Shown piece by piece: positions 1-10,343 of a stretch of DNA of 64,000 bases. The position numbers and the translations under genes are program-made. Origin of the DNA: Bathynomus jamesi (lineage: Eukaryota; Arthropoda; Malacostraca; Isopoda; Cirolanidae); NCBI GenBank assembly GCA_023014485.1, contig JAJOZX010001576.1, forward strand, positions 124,001-188,000, given 5' to 3'. How positions within the stretch are numbered: the first letter of the stretch is position 1; each line of letters opens with the position of its first letter. The notes under the pieces were generated by a model. It was not told the DNA's origin and searched no databases. It worked only from the letters and a program-made list of their open reading frames with translations.

Positions 1-187
1 TTACATAAAAGAAAAGGAACAGGGCGTACATTCAAGACTAAAAAGCAAAAAAAACTCAGACAAATAAAGATGAATATGTAATTGACGTTAATAGCTTCTT
101 TCTTTTTAAAGTTGTTTGCATTTGTAATTAGTATAACAAAGCGAAATAGGTACCTAATGTAAATTGAAATAAATAATATTTATTTAT

Positions 188-211
188 GTTGTTGTTGTTG
201 TTGTTGTTGTT
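188..211. repeat. (GTT)8 microsatellite
   Basis: Eight perfect GTT units. Nothing else recognisable in bases 1-290. Confidence 0.95.
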
Positions 212-292
212 TTATCCCTTCCAGTTTGCAGAAAATCCTTACGTGATAGAAAGAAAATGGACACCTTATTCGAAATCAGTGTAGTTGAATTA

Positions 293-1568
293 TCAGGTCA
301 TCCCATAAGTAATGTCGTTTTTTACGAGAGATTAAGTTTAAACTAGCCCTACTCGGTTTAAGCATAAATTTTCCAAAGGTTATATCTAAGAGGAGATCTA
401 TCGTGTTTCGCTACATACTTTACAGACCTTGGCCAGTGAAGACGTGTGTTTTGCTTTATGTGAACCCCTCATAAACATAGCGGTATCAGAAGAGCATATC
501 AGGCATATAATGTTTACGAGTTCAAAAAAGGGAATAGTGCTACTGAAGCAACGCGAAACATTCAGGACGTTTATGGCAATGATATTCTGCATGTGAGGAA
601 ATGTTAAAGATGGTTTCAAAAGTTTAGGAATGGTGACTGCTGTTTGACAGATGCAGCACGCTCTGGACGCCCTGCTGAGTTGGATGATGACCTGCTGTTA
701 GCCGCACTTGAAGAAGACTGTTCAACAACTGTGGAAGAATTGGCCCAGAAACTCAATTCATCCCCGTCCACCATCCATCGACATTTGCAACAACTCGGGG
801 AAAGTGCCTAAGTTAGGAAAATGGGTGCCACATGAATTGTCGGTCGACAATCTGAGGGTGCGGGTAAACATTAGCACAGCTCTTCATTCCCGTGAACTCC
901 AAGATCCGTTTTTGCATCGTTTAGTGACTGGTGATGAAAAGTGGATACTGTACCAGAATGTTAAGCGCCGTCGACAGTGGGTTTGTGCCGGAGAACCAGC
1001 GACACCACAGCCAAAACCAAATCTTCACCCTCGGAAGGTGTTGCTTAGTGTTTGGTGGGATAAAGGTGGTGTAATACACTTTGAAACCTTACCACACAAC
1101 CAAACAATCACCGCTGAAGTCTACTGTCAACAACTGGATCGATTGAACACTGCACTAAAAGAAGAGAGACCTTCTTTGGTTAATCGGAAAGGAATCGTGT
1201 TCCACCACGACAATGCATGTCCTCATACCAGTTGGATCACTTCTGCAAAAATTGAGGAGCTTGGGTGGGAAAACTTCCACATCCTCCATACCTTGCGCCT
1301 TCATATTATCATCTCTTCAGGAGTTTGCAAAACTATCTTGACGAGAAACAGTATACTTCTTTAGATGACCTGCACACCAGTCTTTGTACGTTTTTTGCCT
1401 CAAAACCGCCTGAATTTTATAAACATGGCATTGAAAAGCTTGTAGGACGTTGGCAGAGTGTCATTGATTCCGATGGAAAATATAAACTAGATTAAAAAGT
1501 TTCAGTTGTTTTTTTTTTGTCCTTCAAATTCCGATCTAAAAAACGACATTACTTATGGGATGACCTGA
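293..1568 (+). mobile_element. mariner-family DNA transposon, copy A
   Basis: The 1276-bp element is bounded by TA dinucleotides (291-292 and 1569-1570), the normal mariner target duplication. The ends are inverted repeats starting TCAGGTCATCCCATAAGTAA and extending about 30 bp. The length is typical of mariner. It carries one decayed transposase gene in the same orientation. A deleted relative with the same ends lies at 6999-7557. Confidence 0.95.
477..1495 (+). pseudogene. mariner transposase, inactivated
   Basis: This would catalyse cut-and-paste transposition of the surrounding element in the nucleus. The N-terminal helix-turn-helix part (about 477-760) is out of frame and has a stop where copy B has CAA. 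The catalytic part begins near 708. The first Asp is in LVTGDEKW and the second in HHDNACPHTS. The third catalytic position, normally Asp in APSDYHLF, reads Tyr (APSYYHLF) near 1290. A frameshift near 1265-1360 moves the C-terminal part to another frame, ending at 1495. The initiation codon matching copy B is ATA here. Frameshifts plus loss of a catalytic Asp make the copy dead. Confidence 0.9.
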
Positions 1569-2524
1569 TATATAAAATCAGTTATTAGTAAGAAAACAAC
1601 TCTTACAAAGTTCTCATTCGCAGGCCTGTGTTATTAGTCTATTAGTAAGCCTAAGAAGAGTCCATTTTATTCATCTTATATCCTATGGACGAAGTTTTTA
1701 GTGCAATAACATTTTAGTTTGTTTATTTCACTTTTAATCTGAAGCAAATTAAATCTAATCGATCGCACACTCAACCTTATCAAAACGTATTCAAATTGGG
1801 ACAATTCAAAATATGGTGGTTTCCAGCATAAAAAGGGGACTGTCTATGACCTTTGCTGTTAGGAAAGAGATATCCAACAAAAAATACACTCCTTATCATG
1901 ACCCCAACAAGGGGTATAAGAAGGGTTAACAGCTTAGAAATTCATTTCCTACTGCATAGGGGGGAGAGTGCCCCATGAGTTACTCGAGCCTGAACATTGA
2001 CAGGATGAGTGACCTACCCAACCTAACCCAAGAGCCAGCAGCTGGAAGCGAACCCAGAGCTTCACCTCTGAGTCCAACACCGAGACTTCAGTGGGCAAGC
2101 AAAGGCTTTGTACTCGTCCTATAACCAAGATGGCTCTCTTGGTCAGTGGTTGGGTTTTTGTTTATTTGCCTAACAAAAATATGATCTATTCTGAGCTCTT
2201 GCGTTTCCTATTCTGACCATAATCAGAATGTCCTATCAGAAACATGGACAAATGGTGATCCATAATGAAAACCAACAGTGAGATCTCTTCGATAATCTAC
2301 AAGCTTTTCCGATGCAGGACACGTTCTGTTATAATCTAAGCAGAGGTTTTATGTGCTACGAAGATAAAAGATGCAAGGTCAACTAATTTCTTCAAACTCA
2401 AAACTTTAATTTTACTCTTAAGATTAAACAACAGACCAGTTATTTAGTTCATTCTGGCAAATTTCATTTAAAATAAGAGACATGAAGATAATGAGTCTAG
2501 GTAATGAATCTGACTAATACTTAC
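1569..2524. other. unassigned intergenic or intronic DNA
   Basis: No open frame with a recognisable product. Around 1960-2150 the DNA is less AT-rich and contains a box B-like GGTTCG string on the minus strand, but no correctly spaced box A, so I do not call a SINE. Confidence 0.5.
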
Positions 2525-2625
2525 AATTGACGATATCCTACTGGTTTCATAAGGTTCTTCATAGCCCATCAACACTTGAGCAAAACTAAAATGTTTTGGC
2601 GTAAAAGGGGACCCTTTTTCAATTA
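2525..2625 (-). CDS. exon 4 of the MBD-domain gene
   Basis: This is a 101-nt exon on the minus strand. The acceptor is a pyrimidine tract ending TTGACAG and the donor is GTAAGT (2519-2524). The preceding exon (9496-9606) leaves one base, C. This exon starts TA, giving a Leu codon and then IEKGSPFTPKHFSFAQVLMG, which continues naturally from the end of the MBD (QLEKF). The exon ends in phase 0. I infer membership in the same gene from matching phase, orientation and sequence continuity across a 6.9-kb intron. No further downstream exon is recognised in the remaining 2.5 kb. Confidence 0.7.
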
Positions 2626-2790
2626 CTGTCAAGAGGAAAAAATTATAAATGCTCATATATAATAAATTATAATTTTTATTAAAGTCCTTTTTAGAAATTA
2701 AATTTACCCTTGACCATCTCAAGGGTACAAATTATCCGTTAGTAAACTTGAGAATCAAGCAGTTATGGTACGTTTTGGGATATTTGTGCG

Positions 2791-3030
2791 GGAAAAGTGT
2801 TTCCACAAGAAAATAAATTTATGTTAAAATTTAAAGATATCATTCTGTTTGTATAAATTAAAATATTAATCCTTTAAAAGATATTATTCTGTTCATATAA
2901 ATTAAAATATGATTCCGTTACATTTTTAATATTGTATAAAGTGTCTCAATGCCAGTGGAAAGCTTGGCATCCTTTTTCTTAACCCTTAAAACAGTCGGAA
3001 AGAAGCATTAAAGAATAACAACCCTCTACC
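2791..3030. repeat. 240-bp dispersed repeat, copy 1
   Basis: Nearly identical to 5802-6040 in direct orientation, with only a few differences. It begins with a GGAAA/TTTCC palindrome and ends in a C-rich tract that varies between copies. It lies in the long intron of the MBD gene. There is no convincing duplication around the pair, so an LTR identity is not supported. Confidence 0.85.
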
Positions 3031-4139
3031 CCCACCCCACCCCACCCCCGACATTTGTCGACGAATGCCAGCCAGGATTTGAAAACCTTTTTTGTTCAGT
3101 CAGAAACCCCACTACAAGGAAGTCAACGCATCTGAAACGAAGGTTGGATTTGAGCCGGGAATCACTCGCTTGTTTAGAAGAGAGGACCTTTATATTGCCG
3201 TCTGTTTCGACCAACACAATGACAATTATTAATGGGCACGTGGAGAGGAATGTTACGAATTTAATTTCTCGGGGAAACGTCACACGCAACTCGCAGCATT
3301 GATATAAATCTCCACAACAGATCATTGGAGAAGTTACGTTGAATCGAACGCATTCGATTCTGCACTACGAAATTATCGGAATTTGGAGATTTTGAAAGAC
3401 TTTGATCGTCAACGAAAAATGGACGAACCGCATTGGAATTGGTTGGGTCACTGAAAGAAACTTCGAAACATCTTCAAAATAGAAGTAAGAAATTACAGAA
3501 GTCAAACTTATTAGATTCTGTAAACTCATCTCATTCAGAAACGGTTTCCCATTGGCGGATCGTGGAGAGTCGAACGCATTTGACTCTGCCCAACGAAATC
3601 GTCGGCATTGGAGAGGGCTCAGAAACGAAAACAAACGTTCTTTCAAGATGGAAAAAAGGAGGGAAAGGGAATAACGAAAAAAAAAATTTACTTTTTCTTA
3701 TTATTATTATTTTCTGTTGTAAGAAGATCAGTTTTGTGTATATATAAACATATAGGTGAATTGCAGTACATATATATTTATTGTTCGTAAACAGTTCACT
3801 GTTCGTTGTGAGTGTAAAATGATTTTTTCTCTTGCAGTATTTTCAGTATACATATATGTGTGTATGTATGTATGGATATGTTAACTATATTTTTTGTTGT
3901 AAACAATTTAATTCTTCGTTGGTGAGTTAAAAATGATTTTTTTTGTTTGTCCGTGTTTACAATCAATTTAATTCAATTTTTTTTTTTTTTTGTTTGTAAG
4001 AGCAAAGAAATTGCAAGTTTGTTTTTTTATGGCATGCAGGATTTGCGTATTGTTTATTGTTTGTAACGAAACGATTTCTGCAAAGTACTGCATATGGTAA
4101 TTTATGGAATTTGGAGAAAAAAAAAATTTTAAAGTGAAT

Positions 4140-4179
<40 letters not shown>

Positions 4180-4663
4180 ATTGTCCCATATTGGTTTAAC
4201 AGAAAACAGAATTTTGGATTTGAGTTTCATTTTAGTGGACTCCTTAAATTAATTGTACCTAACTGGTCATAAGATATTGTTCGTGCCACACCTTTCGAGT
4301 GGTCAGTCAACTAAATTGGGTTCTCTTTCGTTTTACGACTCTCTAAACAAGTGTTGTGTTAAGCATTTGATTCTCTAATTACTCTGTAGTGTAAAAGAAA
4401 TCTAGTATTTTAAAAAGTGTTTCCAAACCTTGGAAATAAAGGCTACAAAAGGAAAACTAGTAATTTATATCCTTCCAAGAAAAAGCATTCCCGTCTCTCA
4501 ACAGACTGAGAGAAGAGAGAAGATGCCATTGAAGCAAGGGTAGGAAGGGTTATTCCGAAATATCGCAGTCAGCTTAATTAAATGGTATAAACTTCCTTGT
4601 TGGTGTGAGGAAGCGACATACTGAGAATACTTAAAGGATATCTTCATATCCAACATTGGCGAA
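3031..4663. other. intronic DNA with a diverged internal duplication and poly-A run
   Basis: Segments near 3340-3380 and 3567-3606 are diverged direct copies, both containing TCGAACGCATT. Downstream DNA is T-rich and reaches a 31-A run at 4144-4174. A retroposed transcript ending in poly-A is possible, but no flanking duplication was found. No coding content was recognised. Confidence 0.4.
4144..4174. repeat. poly-A tract (31 A)
   Basis: Uninterrupted run of 31 adenines, possibly the tail of a retroposed sequence to its left. Confidence 0.9.
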
Positions 4664-5017
4664 GTGGTCTGTGATGAGATCATCCCAGATGAAGACCCTA
4701 ATCATGCAACTTCTGCTCATACTTGGAAGAGTAGTGAGCATTGCGCTGATTTTTCGAGGGATCCCCCTTCTTCTACAAATTTACATGAGGTCACGGAGAA
4801 CTTGCCTATGTCCCTCGGACATGATGCAAGCTCGGCTTATGACCTCGACGAATTTGGGAAAAGAAAATTGCCACTCTTTCTCTTCCACCAAGAGAGTGTT
4901 GCATCTCTGCATCGCTCTACAGGACAACGTTTATTCAATTCTGTTCTTTCTAATCAGAAGGTTTGGAAATCGAAACTGGAGCCATCTGCCACTTTGATTT
5001 CACTTCAAAAAGACTGA
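4664..5017 (+). CDS. hypothetical open frame, 117 aa
   Basis: Open frame in the long MBD-gene intron, overlapping a 113-aa open frame in another phase. It is hydrophilic with no recognisable domain, transmembrane segment or repeat. I do not recognise it. It may be chance or a remnant of an unknown repeat. Confidence 0.15.
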   Translation: MVCDEIIPDEDPNHATSAHTWKSSEHCADFSRDPPSSTNLHEVTENLPMSLGHDASSAYDLDEFGKRKLPLFLFHQESVASLHRSTGQRLFNSVLSNQKVWKSKLEPSATLISLQKD

Positions 5018-5801
5018 ATACACAAAACGAAGAACAGTAATCATAATGTCGGTTTATGCCATTTACAAATTGTTTTTTTACCATATTTCCAGTTCAAGTG
5101 CTACCACCACACGTACTCCACATACCTGCTTAGGCAATACCCGTGCATCCATGCCCTACGTACTAAATTATTGAAATACACTCGAGACATGGAATGATTG
5201 ATGTCAGAGGCAATTAGCCACCAACGTGTACATCCAGAAACTTGAGCAATGTCCACACGTAACCTCTGAAATTTTATACCTTCCAAGCTTTAGAGTCAAG
5301 TCAATTCCAAAGTTCTTAAAGTTCTCAAAACAACAATATCCGTTCTAAACCTTGCAGAATTCGTATCAATTTCACTCAAGTACTTTGTCCAATAGTTCAT
5401 GGAAATTCATTTCTCTAAATTTATGTTCTCTTAAAGTTTGATAAGAAAATTGCGTATGATTTAAAAGTGTATGCACACAGTGAACTTAGACCAGTGTAAA
5501 AAAGTGGACTTAAATAAACCACACTCCAAGTGCTGAAGGACACACAAGTGACCGTTAATTATAAGTGTTCATTAGTGCATAAGTATCACTTTTAATGTAA
5601 AATTTAACTGATAAGTAGAGTGGATTAAGTACTAAGTAGATGTATTTTGTTTAACTATTTCTTTTGTCTTTATGTAACAATATATCCAACTACTTCTTCA
5701 ATAATATCTTTGTCTTTATAAAAACCTACATCCAACTACTTTTAGTTGAGAGGATTTTTCAAACTAACCCCCGAGTACCAACTCTGGGAGGGGAGCCATG
5801 T

Positions 5802-6040
5802 GGAAAAGTGTTTCCACAAGAAAATAAATTTATGTTAAAATTTAAAGATATCATTCTGTTTGTATAAATTAAAATATTAATCCTTTAAAAGATATTATTC
5901 TGTTCATATAAATTAAAATATGATTCCGTTACATTTTTAATATTGTATAAAGTGTCTCAATGCCAGTGGAAAGCTTGGCATCCTTTTTCTTAACCCTTAA
6001 ACAGTCAGAAAGAAGCATTAAAGAATAACAACCCTCTACC
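5802..6040. repeat. 240-bp dispersed repeat, copy 2
   Basis: Direct copy of 2791-3030, separated by about 2.8 kb, and missing one A in a short A run. It is followed by a pure C run at about 6042-6051. The high identity implies recent duplication or insertion. Confidence 0.85.
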
Positions 6041-6998
6041 TCCCCCCCCCCCGACACTTGTTTCATTTATACCCATTAGCCAGCAATGGAAATCTGCAGT
6101 CTGTTTACCATATATTTCACACTGTAAACCAACTATTATGCAAAAAGAAACATTGTGATTGGCCTATGCCCCAACATAGATCTAAAAGAGGAGGTTATGC
6201 ATTCGTCCATCTTCTGTTTGCTTTTCAGCCATAGTCGAAAGAGGTAGATGGTATATTTTAAATGTCATCTATCAGGATTGGTACCATAACCCATATGAAG
6301 AATACCAGTCATTTTATTTGGCTCGGCTATGAGTACCTCTTAGGTATATCTCTGAAAAATATACAAAAGTAGCTGTAAAAACTCAACCTCCCTTTATTGA
6401 CCTAGGCTAGTTACATTTCATTTGAAAAACATGAAGCCACTTAAGCCTATTGAGGTTATCCAAGTCATAAGCTATATTTTATAATAAAATGACAATTTCA
6501 AGTCAGTCAATTAACATAAAACTATTTACAGAACTATCAAAGTAGTCTACATAACTCAAGTTAAAAATATACACTATTTACACATTTTATAAACTCTCTT
6601 TCATAAAAGTGTCTAACTTTTTCTTAAACCTAACTAACAAGCTACTGTTTACCATATCATATGGCAACTCACTTCAAAAATCTACTACTCTGACTGAAAA
6701 AGTATTTTTATAGATCCAATCTACAAGTGTTTTCTAATTTTATAATTATGCTCTCAAGTTCTTCCATCGCACTCTAATAAGAAAAAGTTACTTACATCTA
6801 AATTGTTCAAACCTGAAAACATTTTGAACATCTGTATCATATCTCTATCTGTAGCTCAAAACTAAACATACCCAGTTCCTTTAATCTTTCCCTGTATTTC
6901 AATTTTCTTAAGATTGGGATAAGCTTGGTTGCCATATGTTGCAAACCTTCAAGCATATCAATATCATGTCTATGGTGAGGGGACCAGGCTTGAATGTA

Positions 6999-7557
6999 TC
7001 AGGTCATCCCATAAGTAACGTCGTTTTTTAGATCAGAATTTGAAGGACAAAAAAAAACTCAACTGAAACTTTTTAATCTAGTACTGTATATATTGAATTT
7101 CTGGGCCAATTCTTTGACAGTTGTTGAACAGTCTTCTTCAAGTGCGGCTAACAGCAGGTCCTCATCAAACTCAGCAGGGCATCCAGAGCGTGCTGCATCT
7201 GTCAAACAGCAGTCACCATTCCTAAACTTTTGAAACCATCTTTGACATTTCCTTGCATGCAGAATATCGTTGCCATAAACTTCCTGAATGTTTCGCGTTG
7301 CTTCAGTAGCACTATTCCCTTTTTTGAACTCATAAAGCATTATATGCCTGATATGCTCTTCTGATACCACCATGTTTATGAGGGGTTCACATAAAGCAAA
7401 ACACACATCTTCACTGGTCAAGGTCTGTAAAGTATGTAGCGAAATACGATAGATCTCCTCTTAGATATAACCTTTGGAAAATTTATGCTTAAACCGAGTA
7501 GGACTAGTTTAAACTTAATCTATCGTAAAAAACGACATTACTTACGGGATGACCTGA
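6999..7557 (-). mobile_element. mariner copy B, internal-deletion derivative
   Basis: This 559-bp element has the same terminal inverted repeats as copy A, with TA at 6997-6998 and 7558-7559. It lies in reverse orientation inside a LINE. The catalytic half of the transposase is deleted, joining the N-terminal coding part directly to the 3' end. The ends are well preserved, so it should still be mobilisable if an active relative exists. Confidence 0.93.
7059..7373 (-). CDS. truncated mariner transposase, DNA-binding domain only
   Basis: This is an open 104-codon frame starting at ATG (7373). It keeps the N-terminal helix-turn-helix region found in mariner transposases: EHIRHIMLYEFKKGNSATEA, then CQRWFQKFRNGDCCLTDAAR, then the start of the second helix-turn-helix (STTVKELAQKFN). 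It then runs into unrelated residues and stops. No catalytic residues remain. Unlike copy A, the frame is intact. Such a protein could bind the element's ends without cutting, acting as a competitor of active transposase (inference from known repressor-type deletion derivatives of other transposons). Confidence 0.75.
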   Translation of the reverse strand: MVVSEEHIRHIMLYEFKKGNSATEATRNIQEVYGNDILHARKCQRWFQKFRNGDCCLTDAARSGCPAEFDEDLLLAALEEDCSTTVKELAQKFNIYSTRLKSFS

Positions 7558-7988
7558 TAGTATTCTAAGTGAGGCCTAACATGAGAATTATATAATTTAC
7601 AGATGACTTCCTTACTCTCGTAACTAACATTCCTCTTAATAATACTTAGCATTTTATTTGCCTTATTTCTAGCCTCTAAGCACTGCTTAGGAATTTAAAT
7701 CACTACTAAATATAATGCTACAATCTTTTTCTTGTCTAACATCCTCTAACCAGTTCCCTCGCATCTCATAACTAGTCTTAGCCTATACTAATCTCAATGT
7801 TCTTTGGTTTTTGTAAAATTGTTTGTTTATTGTAAAGTGCAAAAAACATTAATTTCCATTTCACTGGAATATGACACTTGCTGCGGGTATGAAGTAGATA
7901 CAGCAAGGGTACCAAGACAAAATCCCAACAGATACTTTTATTTAACCATAGAACTTTTATCTTCACGGGAAAATAAGTAATGTGTTAG

Positions 7989-8059
7989 CCCTAGAATGCA
8001 TAACCCAGATAAATATAACACCCAGTGGGCCTCAGAGGCCCGGGTTATGCATTCTAGGG
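7989..8059. mobile_element. 71-bp piggyBac-type MITE
   Basis: Perfect 18-bp inverted repeats (CCCTAGAATGCATAACCC) are flanked by TTAG (7985-7988) and TTAA (8060-8063). The CCCTAG start and TTAA target are hallmarks of piggyBac elements. The inside is only about 35 bp, so it is among the shortest arrangements with both ends. Confidence 0.75.
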
Positions 8060-8340
8060 TTAATGGTGAAAATGTCATTTGAATGATCGGGAGCAGTAAA
8101 CTCAAGTTTTAGAGAGATTTTTCTTAGGTTGCAGAAGTTACTTTCATAAATTTGGGGGAAAATTTCCAAAATACTTTAGTAGAAATTGATCAGAAACTAT
8201 TCCTTCAATGCAGGAATTTAAACTTGAGCCTGAAATACAAATGAGGCTTTAAACTCTGATCTTCTGTAAGAATGGTGAAAATATTAACTTGGTTAACAAC
8301 TACAGAAAAGTGAATGTTGAGCAATGGAGCATGTTATTAA

Positions 8341-9319
8341 TCCATTGATACCTAGTTATGCATTTTCTATCACTCGCGGGTCTGAGATGGAGAGAGAGGG
8401 GATACTTTTATATTTTTCCAGATATAATTTTATAATTTTGGTCATTTCAATGGATAAATATTACTGTACATATATATATATATTCAGTTGAGGATTTTGC
8501 TCGAAAAATTGTCTTGCCTTATCATTTACACACTGGCCAATATAATTCATCAGCATCAAAACAAAATTTCCTGTCACTTTTTGACATTTTTGAGTTTTTG
8601 TTGCTAATGCCATGTAAATAAAATTGCACATCTTTTGGTACAAATGTTGTCCTTGTAGGATGAACTATAAGAGTGATATTTGCAAAAATTCATACTTTCC
8701 TAAGTCATAAGTAATTTAATTTAGAACCCTTTTTTTTATTTTTCTCAAAACCACAAAAAATGACTTAGGAAAATATGGTATGACTCTGACGAATTATGCA
8801 ACTACATCATCACCAATAAATAACTTGAAACACTTGATTACTTTTTCATGATCAAACACAATATTTGGATTTACACCAGAATAAGAGCACTGTAATGGAG
8901 GCTTTTCCAATGGCCTTTTGTCTTCAAACAAATTTGGAACACAAGTTCAGTTTTTCTCTAATTGAATAGGCTCATTTTCCCATTCACTCTCAACACTGGT
9001 GTCACTAAAATCACTAAACCAATCACAATCCTCTTCCTCAGTAGGAATGTAATCAGAATCAGTATCACTAACATCTATTTCACTCATTATGAATGTTTAT
9101 AAGTATAAAAAGCAATGATGACAAACATAGGTCAACCACCACCGTAAACACTGCTCAAGGGCATAAATGATGCGATGTTTATAATGTTAGCCCCACCCAC
9201 AAATCATACTCATTTTTGATTGGTTGAAATATTTGAGTCAATAAACTCCTCCTACAACTCAGAAATCCCCCAGTAATATTCTCCTAAGAATATTCATGTT
9301 TTCCATTGGGGCCAGTGGG
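8341..9319 (-). mobile_element. decayed piggyBac-like element
   Basis: It is bounded by TTAA on both sides (8337-8340 and 9320-9323). The end at 9319 reads CCCACTGGCCCC inward on the minus strand; the other end is weakly similar. It contains a transposase N-terminal remnant on the minus strand. Short internal inverted repeats (CCTAAGTCA) flank an AT-rich spacer near 8700-8770. Confidence 0.55.
8461..9087 (-). pseudogene. piggyBac-like transposase N-terminal remnant
   Basis: From ATG at 9087 the frame encodes an acidic leader (MSEIDVSDTDSDYIPTEEEDCDWF), then a stop, then PPLQCSYSGVNPNIVFD and KCFKLFIGDDVV, resembling the start of the piggyBac transposase fold where an acidic leader precedes an FxLFxxDDxxxxI stretch. 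Stops at about 8944 and 8803 interrupt it. The catalytic Asp region is absent. The frame at 8461-8643 may be further remnant. The family call rests on the leader pattern and the TTAA flanks. Confidence 0.5.
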
Positions 9320-9371
9320 TTAATGAGTATAAACAGCATGAAAACCATTTGATCATTCTTAAAGTGAAGAT

Positions 9372-9475
9372 AATAAATGCAAAAAACTTCACTTTTTTCT
9401 ACGTGAAGGTCAAAATATGAAAATAAAAACCCACTCTAATAGACTCTGTCTATTAGAGTGGGTTTTTATTTTCAT
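9372..9475. mobile_element. 104-bp hairpin element, copy 1
   Basis: It is flanked by an 11-bp direct duplication AAAGTGAAGAT (9361-9371 and 9476-9486). The right half is a perfect 26-bp inverted repeat with a 3-nt loop (about 9420-9474). A second independent copy is at 16667-16752 with a different 11-bp duplication. It is non-coding. It lies 3 bp beyond the GTGAGT donor of MBD exon 3, counting from the duplication. Confidence 0.8.
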
Positions 9476-9495
9476 AAAGTGAAGATCTTACTCAC

Positions 9496-9606
9496 GAAAC
9501 TTCTCCAGTTGCTTGCTTGATCTTAATTTTCTACCACATGGAGAAAAATAGTATACATCTCTTTTGTCACTCGACGTTGCTCTTGTCACAACTTCTCTCT
9601 TCCAAC
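9496..9606 (-). CDS. exon 3 of the MBD-domain gene: methyl-CpG-binding domain
   Basis: This exon encodes the core of a methyl-CpG-binding domain, which reads CpG methylation or acts as a chromatin-protein module in the nucleus. The acceptor is TTTATTTCTTCAG and the donor is GTGAGT (9490-9495). Joining the single G left by exon 2 to the GT here gives GWKREVV, the signature start of an MBD, followed by DVYYFSPCGRKLRSSKQLEKF, matching the conserved DVYYxSPxGKKxRSxxQL pattern. The 111-nt exon leaves one base for exon 4. I cannot say which MBD family member it is. No stop or frameshift is seen, so this part of the gene looks functional. Confidence 0.9.
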
Positions 9607-9701
9607 CTGAAGAAATAAAAGGAAATTGCTATCTAATGTACTAGGAAGGGTGTTGCAATGGGATCATGATGTAGCTCAGTGTAGCAATAGGGAACTGTGT
9701 A

Positions 9702-9885
9702 CAGTAGACCCTCATTATTTCACAAGATTGGAACTAAGAATTACCACAAAATATTGTTTTTGTGATATATTGTTCTATATATATTGTGATATATCAGCTG
9801 ATGAAGTATGAAATAGTGTTTAGACTGTACTATATGAAAAAAATGGGAGTAATTTAGGGTACTGTGAAATAAAGAGGGTCTACTG
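9702..9885. mobile_element. Tigger/pogo-type MITE, 184 bp
   Basis: Inverted ends begin CAGTAGACCCTCATTATTTC, with TA on both sides (9700-9701 and 9886-9887). It sits in the intron between MBD exons 2 and 3. A related copy in opposite orientation is at 15286-15512. Confidence 0.9.
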
Positions 9886-10119
9886 TATATATAATTTGTA
9901 TAAAGTTACTGGTATGTAGAAATAATTATTTGCACAAAATAAGGAATAAATACACCTGTTTAAGTAAATATAATTTATTTCTAAACTTTATTTTTGTCTC
10001 CACTTAGTGTAAAGGGACAAATTATGATTGGAATTATAATTTCTATTTAAATATGCCAAACAGATTTTATAGAATTCAGCCTATGTCTGACAAACCAACA
10101 GGAAAAGCTAATATGTTAC

Positions 10120-10343
10120 CTTGCAAAAGTGGTTGTAGTAACTCTTCTTTATCAAATATTTTGTTGGCTAATGTTCGGCTTCTCCTTTTTTGGGGGGGCT
10201 TTCTTTCCATGGTTTTGTCATTAAATGACTTATTCTGTATATTTGTATTCTGGTGTAAAGTGTTTTTTCCTTTCTTGCAATTACCTCTGATGCTTTTTTC
10301 TAACAAGACATTTTGCCCATTTTGCCGGCAGCAAAATGATTCC
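10120..10343 (-). CDS. exon 2 of the MBD-domain gene
   Basis: This is a 224-nt exon with an acceptor ending TTTTTTGTAG and a GTAACA donor (10114-10119). It starts with one base that completes the AA left by exon 1 (Lys) and leaves one G for exon 3. It encodes a Cys/Lys-rich linker (ESFCCRQNGQN, then KRRSRTLANKIFDKEELLQPL) running directly into the MBD. KPPQKRRSR could serve as a nuclear localisation signal. No domain is recognised within it. Confidence 0.85.

Larger units (their letters stand above)
6405..7780 (-). mobile_element. CR1-like LINE, 3' part, minus strand
   Basis: Reverse-strand reading gives the C-terminal region of a non-LTR reverse transcriptase ORF (for example QCLEARNKANKML, then the 3' untranslated region). 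The end near 6412 matches the ends of the copies at 16030, 20045, 21860 and 60255 (an ATGTAAT-type tail). The copy is 5'-truncated and split by the mariner derivative at 6999-7557. The undisturbed site is seen at about 24880 in another copy of the same LINE. Confidence 0.8.

Noticed and set aside
1792..4200. Inverted GGGACAATTCAAA strings at about 1798 and 4180 as transposon ends
   Set aside because: The similarity is short, AT-rich and without a flanking duplication.
2791..6040. LTR retrotransposon bounded by 240-bp direct repeats
   Set aside because: No gag or pol coding, no primer-binding site, no short target duplication, and the similarity extends past any TG...CA boundary.
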